From Cucumis sativus (taxonomy: Eukaryota; Streptophyta; Magnoliopsida; Cucurbitales; Cucurbitaceae): a stretch of 64,000 bases of DNA. A program made the translations under genes and the position numbers. Below the pieces are notes generated by a model. The model was given only the letters and a program-made list of their open reading frames with translations, had not been told where the DNA came from and searched no databases. The stretch is taken from the NCBI RefSeq assembly GCF_000004075.3, contig NC_026661.2, forward strand, positions 18,504,307 through 18,568,306. The letters run 5' to 3'. Positions 48,301 to 59,800 of the stretch are shown here, in pieces. Position 1 is the stretch's first letter. The number at the start of each line of letters is the position of its first letter.

Positions 48301-51300
48301 TAAACATGAAATATAACACAAAGCCAATTACTGTTGAGGTTTACCCCTCATATTTCCTTGAAACCTATGTCTCATTTCCCGGAGAAAGGATTTCAATGCC
48401 ATCTTTAGCTTGGCACTATCTTTCCAATTACTTAAGTTGAAGAACCAAAAATTCGAAAACCTCTAAGAAAATTAATTATCAAACTAAAAAGACAAAGAAG
48501 GAAGAGAATTTAGCCCCCAAAACAGACATGCAACATCCTATCTGTTAAAACTTCCTTAACAATTATCCAGCAAATATGTCAAACAACATGAGAACAATTG
48601 AACATTCAACAGTATTCCTCCTATCGGTTAATTAATTCTAGAATTTTAAACGTCCATCAAGACCAGTCAATCAAATTATTAAAATCAGTACCCTACGTGA
48701 GTGTTACTAAGTTTCAGAAACCATTTCTAATCCTTTTTTTAGAATTCAGAAAATATCAGAAATGTAATACCATAAAATGTCATGGTATCCACAATTTAAA
48801 AAATATATTAATCATACTAATGTTCTTAATAGAAGTATAAAAACATTACAAAACACAGGCTCAATAGATGATGAACAATGCTATATGCCCTATCAGATCT
48901 GTGAAGCTCATCTGCCTTTTACCCAACATAGAGCTCAAGAAACAAAAATTGGGGGAGAGGGGATGGATTTTATTACTACTACTACTAAGGTTTATTAATT
49001 CAAAAAAAAAAACAAAAGAAATTAAAGACAGATAAAGTCAGCTAGTGGTTAACACAACTAAGTAGTCATATGAAATCAAAGGAACAAATGGCAACTCCCA
49101 AATACCTTGTTTAATTCAAGAAGCTTAGAACCATCATTTTTGTGAGCTTCCATGATCTTCCCATCATGAACGAGTGAAGCAATTTTCTTCTCAATTTCAG
49201 TTCTAGGTTTAAATTCAGAAGCTATCGCTCCTACAGTAGAATACCCCAAATCTACATCTTCACCTAAGTACAAGGTAGATGCTTCCCGATTCTTCTTGAC
49301 TATAGGCTCCCACTTACTCACTTCTTTCTTTGATTGTTCATAAGCCACTTTTCTCTCCACTTTTTCTTGATCTGCTTTAGGAAGTGGTGCCTGGAGTGCC
49401 ATTGATTTTTTCTCTGTTTGATGAATTCGCTTTCTAAGCATGCTATAGCCTGGTTTTCCCTGTAGAGGATTAAGGAGGTCTTCGATGCTAATACGACCAT
49501 TACCATCCAAAACATCACGACTGGGATTATATTCAGACTCTTGATATGCCTCAGATATAACAATCTTGCTTTTCTTCTTTCCTGAAAGAAAGGTCATTAA
49601 CAATACAATTATGATAGCAAAATTCAAAGTCTCCATATAATTTTTTATCTGCACCAAACCAAAAAAATTAAGCTAATTAATTAAAAAAAGTCTCAAGTAT
49701 AAAATCAGCCTCTTTAACATCCCCCACATGCAGGAGAATTTCATAATTTGTTTTTTAAAAAATTAAATATATACACTATCAATTTTGAACTAGGTGAAAA
49801 GATGAAATAGGTTATTTGAGATCTCTGTTTATATCGGCAACTGTAATTGGCCGTCACAATTGTCATATATATCAGCTGAAAAAGAATACGCCAGAAATAT
49901 TAGTCCAGCAAAACTAAAAGAGAGAACAGAGGACATTTGAAGTAACAATATGCATATACAGAGACAACCATGTCATAAATTTTTAACAGAAACGTTTCTA
50001 AGCTCTGTTGCCATGGTTGGAGAGTATTATGGCTATTCCAGGATAACAGGACTAGATCTACTTTTGCTTTGGTATATGGGGAATTCTGGTTCATAGATTT
50101 TTGGAAGCTTTGCTTACCTTCTACAGATAGAGAATATTACCACCAACACCAAAAAGCTTCTCTTTGGGATATAGTGAGGAGAAACAATTTAAAGTTAATT
50201 TCAAGAGGGAGAGCGGTTAGCATACTGAACATAGAGAAACTGTTTGAAGTCACAAAATTACCCTAGATAGAAGACAAATCTCTCAAGGCTATACTGAGGT
50301 ATGGTATATGCCCATACAAATAGATAGATTGTGCAAGATATGGGTCTTAAGTTGAAATCTTAGAGCCAGAGCAGCCCTCCATAGCCTTAATTTTTTAAAA
50401 TTCAATTACATACATAATCCAGAGTCTGTAACCACTAACCACATTACCTTCAAATGCTTCACGAGGCATTCCAGTAATGCTTTGCAACATCCTAGCATGA
50501 CTACCATCGTCTTTTTTTGAATTGTCATCATCTGAATCTTCCGTCAAGTTTCCTTTACCATTTCTTCCATCAATTTCCTCGTCATCTGAGGATACATCCT
50601 CATCCTACAATGAATAGAACATTAAGAAACAACCAATCACGGGACAAAATATGCTGTAATGGAACTCATCCACCATAGACAAACTAATGAAGCTTCAATT
50701 ATCCAAATTGACCCCAAAATACAAGATTGAAACACCATTAACTTACTGACCGGCACATCCTTTACAATGCAAACATCTAAACTTCACAAGTGCTAAAAAA
50801 TGTCATTGATTCTAAGTTTGTCTGCGGTTAGTTAACCTTCATTTTACTATTTATCTTTCATGTATCTCTACATCTAAATTCTTTGGCCTCTTTGACCCTA
50901 ACAGAATAAATTCTCAACTTGGAGGTGAAAAAAGTCATAAAACATTCATTAATGCAACGAAGTACAAAAAAACAAATTCTAAAAGTTAAAATAGACAATG
51001 AACCAAAATAATGACACTTACCTTAAAATGATCAGGCAGCTCGTAGTCATAGTTATCAACAGTATCATAACGGTGATTCTTCCTAGACTCCTCCTCAGGA
51101 GCAGCCTCTTCATACTCATAAACATCCCCAGGAAAAGTCTCTCCTTCACTACAATCACTAACCTCATAATTGTCAGACTCAGTATCCTCCTTTACTTGAC
51201 CAACTTCTCTCCGTATGGAGGGTGCCAATTGAGGTCCCCTTCTGTTCAGCCTCCTCTTATCATTGCTCTTGTTTTTCTTCAAGAAGACCTTCGAGTGTTT

Positions 51301-51357
51301 TTTCTTGCCGGTGCTCTTCTCCTTCTCTTGCCTTTTCTTCTGCCTCACCTCCCCCAT
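45321..51357 (-). CDS. UTP14: U3 snoRNP / SSU processome protein UTP14
   Basis: Eleven coding exons (minus): 51022-51357, 50448-50604, 49106-49581, 48056-48277, 47564-47893, 46786-47136, 46606-46686, 46424-46507, 45943-46323, 45575-45706, 45321-45485; 904 aa, within the size range of plant UTP14. UTP14 is a nucleolar subunit of the small-subunit processome; in yeast it activates the helicase Dhr1 to release U3 from pre-18S rRNA. Visible marks: a Lys-rich N-terminus (KKRQEKEKSTGKKKHSK), long acidic Ser/Asp tracts (e.g. DSSSSSDESSDEEYSDD), KIKSKTYHRLLKK, RMTLKHKNSSRWAKRIL, the conserved LPGWGQWTH near the C-terminus, MPIGPDFNPTSVIGALNRPE, and a basic tail ending KKMKKVGA. The start is the ATG at 51357. 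A 5' untranslated exon (about 51540-51630) with donor TTGGCAG|GTTCC is likely. Confidence 0.94.
45762..45830 (-). mobile_element. tRNA-like SINE fragment in UTP14 intron 9
   Basis: On the minus strand TGGCTCATTGGTATTGGC resembles a Pol III A box and GGAGGTTCAATCCTCC a B box with its stem, about 40 nt apart as in a tRNA. The anticodon and acceptor arms do not form a proper tRNA. Most likely a tRNA-derived SINE head or old tRNA pseudogene. Confidence 0.5.
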
Positions 51358-51639
51358 CACTGGACAATAAGAATTGAAAATTCCAACTGCAACATATTAA
51401 AAACCAAGCAATGTTCTAACTAGAAAACTTAGAATTCATGTCCTTCCTATCTCTTAAGTCTTAACAAGAGTGAAACGAAGAAATGAAGAGAGAAATATGT
51501 TCAGAAAGTTAAATAAATAAAGAGAAAGAAAGGAACCTGCCAATTAGAGTGAACTGCGTAAGGAAAAGGTCTCGACCTTCAGGAGGCAGCAATAAAGAAA
51601 GAAGCGTTGCGTTTTTCCCTTTTTCGTTCTGCATTCAAT

Positions 51640-52470
51640 CACAAATTTAGTTTTCAGGCATTTGAAATTTAAAAAGTAGGTATTAGGTTCCTAAAGTTTT
51701 ATTTCATACCTAATAGGTCTTGAATTTTAGAAATGTCAAATAGGACCCAAGACTACTAATCTTGTGCCTCATATGTCCTAAACTTAATAAATATTGAATA
51801 GGTCCAATAACTTTCAATTTTGTGTTTAAGATGTCCTTGATATATCCAACATTATTTGAACTTCATAAAATTTAACTGGTAGAGAGAAATGCTACAATCA
51901 AGTGGGTGGCAGCAATTTTCATCGATGACGGGAGTTTTTCAACTTTTCTTCTTCCTTTAGAGTCTTACACAATTTCTAGCTATGTTGGCAAGAATGTAGG
52001 AGATACTAATGTTACTTAAGTAATTTGGAGGTGTTTTAAATGAAATCAAGTGAAAATAGCCATGGATTACTAACACGTTGATCTTTTCCTAACAAATTAT
52101 ATCTATAAGTGACTTGTGACTGTAAGAGGATGATCTTTAGGTCCTTTAAAGCCCTCCGTTTTCTAGAATGTCTAATTCACCGTAAATAACTTGATAATTT
52201 TTTGAATCAAAATCATGAAGTTAAGACCTATAGAAGACTCCTATTTTCCGTCAAGAGTATCCTTGGTTAGTGCATTGGTTAATCTGAGGGAAAACATCTC
52301 AGTTTCAGAAAAAAACATACTGTTTTCTTCCAACAATTACCTACAAATACACAATTATAGATATTTGCGGCTTTTCGATAAATCAAAATAACTCTTACAA
52401 TCAAGAGATAAAAGAGAATTGGATAATAAGATGGATCACACCAACTGATTCTAGATAAACTAAAAAAAAA
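51640..52470. other. Spacer upstream of UTP14
   Basis: AT-rich DNA with no recognised gene. Confidence 0.4.
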
Positions 52471-52477
52471 AAGGGAA

Positions 52478-52905
52478 ATGCAGGAAAATTCATGGTCGCA
52501 TGAACAAGGCAATTCTCAACCGAGGCCAAAGAGATATACAGATTATCAAAACCTCGATGGACAAACGGAGAAAATCAAAAGGCAGTTCGAGAAGTCTCAA
52601 TTTGTCGAGAGGCCTTTTCTTCGTTGCTATTCGGGAATTGTTACTAGCAACCAAAACAGTACGTCCATTGTTTCATTAGAATTCCTAATTTGCGTTTTAT
52701 CGAGTGCGAATAAAGGCATAGATGGAGATAAAGAAAGTACCTGTAACGACGAGATAGTAGGAAATCAGTGCAATCTCGTAGGGAGGGATGCTGCGGCGGC
52801 ACGGTCGAACGAAAGACGACGGCGAGAAGAAGAAGAAAAAGAAGCTGAAGAAGGTGAAGCACGTGAGTTAGAGGAGGCGGGAAGGGTTTAGGGTTCCTCT
52901 TTTTC
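52478..52905. other. Unidentified transcribed-looking region
   Basis: The plus strand is open for 137 codons (52478-52891, MQENSWSHEQGNSQPRP...) with no family I recognise. On the minus strand the same area looks like the start of a gene: GGAACCCTAAACCC (telo-box) near 52886, a TC-rich leader and a donor TTACAG|GTACTTTC at about 52740. No coding exon follows on that strand except UTP14, which seems to have its own leader. Either a non-coding transcript or a decayed gene; both strands remain possible. Confidence 0.25.
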
Positions 52906-53003
52906 TCTCTCTCTTTTTCTTTTTGTGGATATAAATTATTATTTCAATTTAATTACTAAATTTTATAATTTGTATATTAACTTATTCTCTTATATTTCAA
53001 CAA

Positions 53004-53075
53004 GCCGTCTTAGCTCAGTGGTAGAGCGCGTGGCTTTTAACCACGTGGTCGTGGGTTCGATCCCCACAGACGGCG
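53004..53075 (+). tRNA. trnK-UUU: tRNA-Lys (anticodon UUU)
   Basis: 72 nt: acceptor GCCGTCT pairs fully with AGACGGC, discriminator G; D-arm TAGCTCAGTGGTAGAGC (A box); anticodon arm GTGGC-TTTTAA-CCAC, reading TTT; T-arm GTGGGTTCGATCCCCAC (B box). No intron. A T-rich tract follows and can end Pol III transcription. Nuclear type. Confidence 0.96.
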
Positions 53076-53570
53076 CTTATTTTAAATTCTTTTCTTTCTT
53101 TATGTCTAAGTCTTCGGATATGGGCCCCTGGCCCAGATAGCTGGCCCAATTAAAGGGACAAACCGAATGAGAAAACGAATACAGAACCCATACAATTTTA
53201 TTTCTTTATAATTCATTTTTGTTCTTATGTTTTTACAAACAGTATACTTATTTTTTAAAACAATATATTGTCCTTTTAATTTATACTTGAATCTTTGGCA
53301 AATTTCAAAATTAAAAAACTACATATTTATCTTTTAGTAGTTTGAAATTGATAATTCAAACTTGTAAGTTAAGAGAAAATTCATGAGTAAAAAAACATGC
53401 ATACATTTAAAAATTAGTAAACTAAAAAAAAAAATACATAATCGTTACCCAAATGGGTCCAAATGTTTATGAAAATTAAAGTAGCTTAGAAATATTTAAT
53501 AATTACCTGCATGCAGACGAAGCGAAGCAGAAGAAGCCATGGAAGTGATGGAAAGAAATAATTAGAAGAA
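53076..53570. other. Spacer between tRNA-Lys and MIR164
   Basis: AT-rich, nothing recognised. The right end is the 3' side of the MIR164 primary transcript. Confidence 0.45.
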
Positions 53571-53574
53571 GAAG

Positions 53575-53684
53575 AAAAAGGGTGAGGAAGCCATGTTGGA
53601 GAAGGGGAGCACGTGCAAAGGGTTTAGAAATGGGTGAGTTTGCACGTGCCCTGCTTCTCCAACAAGAATTTTCTCACCCACACA
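53575..53684 (-). ncRNA. MIR164: MIR164 precursor hairpin
   Basis: The mature 21-nt miR164 (TGGAGAAGCAGGGCACGTGC plus A) is on the 5' arm at 53641-53661 of the minus strand, identical to miR164a. The 3' arm, 53595-53615, gives the star strand CACGTGCTCCCCTTCTCCAA plus C with a 2-nt overhang. The duplex has two adjacent mismatches and one G-U pair. The stem extends outward (GGGTGAG at 53580-53586 with CTCACCC at 53673-53679), and the loop is about 25 nt. miR164 directs cleavage of NAC-family CUC1/CUC2/NAC1 mRNAs and so sets organ boundaries, leaf margins and lateral roots; DCL1 and AGO1 process and use it. Confidence 0.95.
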
Positions 53685-53740
53685 CAATCAACCTTTTTTC
53701 TTTTCTTTTTTTGTGAAGAAGAAGAAGAAGAGGTCTGGGT

Positions 53741-53751
53741 ATTTATATAAC
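53741..53751 (-). promoter_or_regulatory. TATA box of MIR164
   Basis: TTATATAAATA on the minus strand, about 60-70 bp upstream of the hairpin, so the primary transcript would start near 53715. A (GT)n run at 53836-53851 and GA-rich sequence lie further upstream. Confidence 0.6.
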
Positions 53752-53759
53752 AAAGGGAC

Positions 53760-55088
53760 TTCACAATTTATGGTTTGTTGTTTTGAAAAGAGAGAGAGAA
53801 AAGTGAGAAAGTGAGAAGTGAGAAGTGAACAAAAAATGTGTGTGTGTGTGTTTGGGGATATCGATATGGTATGCCATACCCCTCTCATTATTATGCTTTG
53901 TTTTGATATTGTGTTATGAAAGAAATTCAAGTGGGATTCCAAACAAGTCAGCTTCCTTCATTAAAATACTCACCAACCCAAAATTCCATTAGTAATTATA
54001 CGTGGGTCGAAATCGGTCTTCTTAATTGTCACTAAAATGACCATCGAAGAGCTAGAAGACAGTCGATCAGTTTAATTTTTTTCAAATCTATAGATTTTAA
54101 TTTGAATAATGTTATAAACCAATATCGACTAATTACCTCTCGTTTGTTAACCAACTGACTTCAATCCAGTGATCAATTGACTACAATTTTCATTCGATCA
54201 TACTCACTCTATAAATGTTGAAGGTTTCGTATTTTCAAACTTGCTCAATTTTAACTAACATACTTTTAAATGATCCATTCTAGTTATTCAAAGCTATATC
54301 AATAATTTTATAAAATAAAATAAAATTAGAAATTTTTAAAAAAAATTAACAAACTATTACTCTGTAAAACAAAACTACTAAAAGAACAAATTTATTACAT
54401 TTAATTTTTTTTGTATGAAGTTAAATATTTTGTCAAATGTTATATTCTTGACAATTTTCTATAAAAATATAAAAATAACATAAAAAATATTTTAATTTAT
54501 AGTAAAATGTTAATTTAGAGTAAAAACGTTGTTGAAACAGTCAAACACAAACCACTACTGAATATAAGATTTATTAGAAGCACCATTACTCAAATTAAAC
54601 ATTTAAAACTACACCAACTATTGTCTTAAAAAAAAGTGAGCAAAATGGTATTTTATGATGTGTTGTTATCAAATATACATAAGAAAGAATGAGAAATAGA
54701 TTAGGATATATTTGAATGAGACATAGTTGGAATAAATGGAAAGCCTTTGGATCCATGAAGTAGATTCTGATCAGCCAATGGGTCACCATGTCAGAGTCCC
54801 CACCCCTAAACCAAAGTGAAAAATGGAGTGAAAAAGTTGTAAAAAAAGAAGAGAAAAGAAAGGAAACATAAGAATTGAAGAATAATAATTATATGTTGAG
54901 GAAAGATCGTACTGTTTTTGGGGTTTGCGTGTTTCATCGATGAATTTTGAGTATGGAGGAAGTTTTTATGAATTATTGTTATTATTCTCTCACTATTTTT
55001 TATTTTATTTTTCTTAATATTTTCAAACCCATAATTTCTCAAAGCATTTTGTAGGTTAATTAAAATATCTAATTTTCAAAAAGCAATA

Positions 55089-55090
<2 letters not shown>
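53760..55090. other. Upstream region of MIR164 and spacer
   Basis: Likely holds the MIR164 promoter at its left end. The rest is AT-rich; no gene seen. Confidence 0.45.

Positions 55091-55174
<84 letters not shown>
55091..55174. repeat. (AT)n microsatellite joined to a T-run
   Basis: About 57 bp of perfect AT alternation followed by about 26 T. Length is likely to vary between individuals and to be error-prone in assembly. Confidence 0.95.
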
Positions 55175-56834
55175 GAGATTAGACGTTTAATGTAACCCAC
55201 TAGTTGAACTCATGAAATTAATAAAGCCATAATAATCGCTATTGGTAAGTTGAACTGACTACTCAACCATATGGCTTTGGAAAAGAAAAATATTAATATT
55301 TTAAACACAATTAAATAAACAATTTAATTGGATCCAATAATTTAGAAAATGCTAGAATTTAATCCCCTAAAGTACAAAAGTCTAATATTTTTCTTGAACA
55401 GATATTTTCCTATATCAAATTTGTAAGCAATTGGCAAAACTTGTAGGAGTATATACATAGATATATCTTGTGGGAGAGGAGGATAGATTGAGAGTGAGGT
55501 AAGCAAGGAATCTAGAGGGGAGACTTTTGAAAGAGAAGCGTGTTGAGATTTACAAATGGGACATTATTATTATTTCTGTTGTAAGAGAAAGAGAAAATTA
55601 TAAGTATGTATTATTTATTTATTTACTTTACAAGCAATGTTTCATGAAGATGTTTGGGTATTTATAGAAATGAATCAAAAAGAACAGCAAAAGAACAAAA
55701 TAAACTAAGTAAAATCAAAGAAAGAAAAGGTTGTAGGAGGGGATAGGGTTTGAAAATATTGGTCACTGCCCATTGATTTGATTATATCTTTTTCCCCGAT
55801 CTCCAACACCATCACTCACTCAAACATAAAATCCTCCCCTTTACTTCTTCCCCATCATTCTCAACATCATCCTTTTCTTTTCTTTTCTAATAAATACATA
55901 AGTTTTTTAAACATGTTGTCCTGTGGCTATGGAAAAGATGATGGGAATTACTCTTAACCATTTTTGTTTTCCAAACTTTTCTTCATTTTTTCTTGATTTT
56001 CACTTTCTTGGAACAAATATTTTAATTATTAGTTAAGATAGTGTTTAAATTTTGATTTTATTTTCTATCGGATATAAAAGTAGGGTTTAGAGGCTTAATT
56101 TTGAAAAACGGCTTAGGAGATAAGTTCGTGCAAATACACACCTTTTTCATAAACAAGTTTATCTATTTTATGAAAATTAGTCAAAATATATGTATAGATT
56201 AACATTGTAGGACTCCATTAAAAAAATTGCATTAATAATTATATGATCATATCATATTAAGATGATCGACATAATGATTTTCTTTAAATATCAAACACTT
56301 CCATCAACACAATTAGGTATGACAGTACCAACTCTTTTTTAGGTCAAAGATTCAATCTTCAACTACAAATATTTATTATACTAAAAATATATATATTTCA
56401 ATTACATCCAAAATTAAAATCTCGAAAAATAAACTGAAGAGAGATGGATCAAATAATGTATAGATAATAAGATATACAAATTTAGGTTGGTATGACTACA
56501 CTATGTGGAGTAAAAGATTCAAACCTTTTACCACAAAATTGATATTGCGTGCTTAATACCAACCGAGCTATACCCAATTTGACTACAATCCTACATTACA
56601 ATGCATTGTAAAGTGCTTGTTGTTCAACTAAACTTCTCTCCTTTTTTTTTTTCACCTAGTATTTACCGATTCCCAATAACTTCTACAAAGGAGGGAAAAA
56701 GGGGTTGATTTTTACTTTTAACAATATTACATTACAAAGATTAGTTTTTGCTCCCCGTAATCATCATAAGATAGTGATACTGACCAAAGAGTGGGGCACT
56801 TGAAGGTAGAAATGGACAATGCCTATGATGCCAG
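55175..56834. other. Spacer between the microsatellite and PARP2
   Basis: AT-rich, with one tRNA-like SINE fragment listed separately. The right end is the 3' untranslated region of PARP2. Confidence 0.45.
56490..56580 (-). mobile_element. tRNA-like SINE fragment
   Basis: Minus strand has TATAGCTCGGTTGGTATTAA (A-box like) and, about 40 nt on, GGTTTGAATC (B-box like). No full cloverleaf. Similar A/B-box spacing is seen at 45.8 kb, so both may be heads of tRNA-derived SINEs. Confidence 0.4.
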
Positions 56835-59800
56835 TCAGTATTTAAAATGGAAATTCACTTGAAGAAGATAGCGCATCCTAATTTGATCCACATTGTATAC
56901 TATATACTCATTATACAACAAGGCACCCTGACACGAGAATCAGAAACAATTATTTAGATCACTATTGTAGCAATAATCAATTAATATGTGAAAGAAGCAA
57001 GAAATCTGTTTTGGTGCTAAACATGGAAATCTAATCTGTAAATTACTGAAGAGGGAACCATACCTTGCCACGCTGACTCTGTTTTGGTTTTCCCAGGGGA
57101 ACGACGACACCATCGTCAAGCGTCATAGCTTCGGAGTGGTTTGGTTCTGTTTGTCCAACTCCTTTTGTGCTGTAATGTTAGCCATTATGTTTCGATTTGT
57201 TATGCTTAAAATAAGCAACGTGGCAATGAGCTCAGTCACTCCCAAGACCTCAATCATAATATGCATCTTCTATGACATTTTTGTTTCTGGTTTCCTGTTT
57301 TTATTTCTAATTTTTTAGAAACAAAAGCGTTTGGTGACTGGTCCTATTTTTTGTTCTTCATTTTTCACAAACATTTACAAAGTTATGTAGAAGTTTTAGA
57401 AACAATGAAATCAACTTTCTCATTTCTGATTTCAGCTCTCTCCAGAACATAAACAAAACAATCATTTTTTCCTTTCGTCACTTCTGAAATGCATAGTTTA
57501 AAATTTTAGAGAACAAGAAATAAGGAAAAACAAAAAACAAAAAACTATTACCATTAAATTTGTTTTTCTTCATTAAAAAATGAGGAAACAAAAAACTAAA
57601 AACTAAAACAGTATTAAATTCAGTTTTGTTTTCCTTGATTAAAAATGGAGGAAACAAGAAACTAAAAAATGGAATTGATATGAAGCAGGTCTAAAGTTGT
57701 ACGAGCCATTATGAACTTTACAATTTTTCTAGATCTGTTTAAGGAGATGATCCTAAATGATCTTCAAGTGAAGTAATATTCCTAGGAGTAATATCATGAC
57801 TTGGTGAAATGAAAGATAATCTGTTATTATGCCAAGCTCAATGAGCTTGAAAAAGACAGGCAACAAACCTCAGCTTGCCCTCAGGCAACTTGTCAGCATT
57901 GTAGTCTGCATCTAGAAGTTCAACCATGTCACCGAGCGCAACCTAGAGTTTTCACAGCAAAACAATTTTTAGCACATTCAATCATCAGAGAAATGCAAAC
58001 ATAATCTTCTTCGCAGTACAAATAAATAATAAATAAAATTAGCACGGCCACTAAACCCGAGATAAGCATAAACTACTTGTGTACTCAAATCGCATTTACA
58101 AATGCAGCATTTCAAAAAGCATATGAACTGAGCCTTTTTGGAGCTGATACCAACTTCCAAATAAGCATAAAAAGAAAATATGACATCTTAAAGCCAGTAG
58201 CTCAAAAAGATTACAGGTTGATGTGATGCACAAACTCGACCTTCCATTTGTTTCATGCATACATATAACTAAAACACCCTAAATAAGGAATTGGGTTAAG
58301 TTGTTTTGGATGAGGCAGTTGAATTTGTCCATGTAACCTAAAATATGGTTGCAACAACGGGTGGGTACTAGGCTACAATTCATTATAATAAGTCACAAAT
58401 TCTCAAGTTCCGAACTATGCCATCCTATTATAGTGAGTTCAAATTCATAACCAGAAATAATAATAATAAAGAAAAATGCAGCGTCTGTAGTAATATGAAG
58501 AACAACCTCACATAAAAGCAGAACACCAGTTGTGGCGGCCCTAGATGCATAACAATAGTTTGCGCTTTTTGAGAACATATCAGCAAAGTACACCCCCTTC
58601 CCAAACATATATCCTGTAGCAGGTGCTTCAGGTGGAGCTATGCGTAAACCTGGTAAGATATTCAATTTGGATTGATCATTCTGACTGAGCAACAGCAGAT
58701 AAAAGTTGAGTAATCGCATTTGATTGTGGGAAAAACTGTGGAACTAAAAAGTGAAGACCTTGGGACAGAATGCCAGTCCAATTTGTAAGCCGAGAACCGT
58801 GCCATAAGAGCTTCCTGTTCTTTGTATTAGAAAACTATTCACAGCATAAAAGAGATTAGTGATTAAATAGGACAAGATTTCATTAATACAAGAGGGTAAA
58901 TGATACACCACAGGTAGCAAAGTACCTTCTTGAAACGCTCATCTTCTCCCTTTCTTGATACCCTAAATATTCGAACGATATCAACAGTATAATCTGAATG
59001 TGTTTTCGCATGTGTATTCTGTGTGTACTTTGAAACCTGAAAACAAAATAAAAGAAATACAGAAACCAATAGCTTATTTTTCTGCCAGCGCAAATGAAGA
59101 TGAATCCAAGAGGACTGCTATTGATCCATCCAAAATTAAAAGACTATACAATCATTACCATGGAGAATTCCTCAGAAACAACGTCAACTGGTGACAATTC
59201 ACACTGAAGGCGTTGGTAATGAGAATATAAGGGGTCTTCCTGTAATAAGGACAGAATAATTATAAGACAAGTAAACACAACAATCTAGATCTAGAATAAG
59301 TCAATACTTCAATAAAAACAGATACAATAAGGACGTACATCAAATGCAGGAAGTTGGCAATTTCAAAAGGTCGGGTTCTAAATTAGTAGTCGTAATAAAA
59401 AAATTTAGATAAGAACATGGATCATTGAAATAGCAGCAAAAGATTTAAAATGACAAAATTATAACGTGTGCCAAACCACAAAAGCGAAGAGGAGACTAGA
59501 GAAAACCAAAAACATGAGCTATATAAAAAACCATGAGAGTTTTAAAAAATTATTTCAGCTAGAAAAAGGAGCTTGGAACGGTTATCCTTGTAGTTCAGTT
59601 GACTTGGATATTAATTCAGGCAAGGAAAGGAATAAACATTAGCTTCATTCTTCAGATGTGGTGAGAAAATTCACAATTTTTTTTAACATGCACTACTATG
59701 TTGAAAGATAACAAGTGCAGTACAGTAATACCTCCATAGTATTAACTTCCTCCAACAATTTTGTAGCTAGCTCAATTTCACCCAACGCCTCAACCTTCAT

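Noticed and set aside
53688-53942. 84-residue minus-strand frame at the MIR164 promoter
   Set aside because: Low-complexity, overlaps the TATA box and GA/GT runs; no domain. The region is better explained as the MIR164 promoter.
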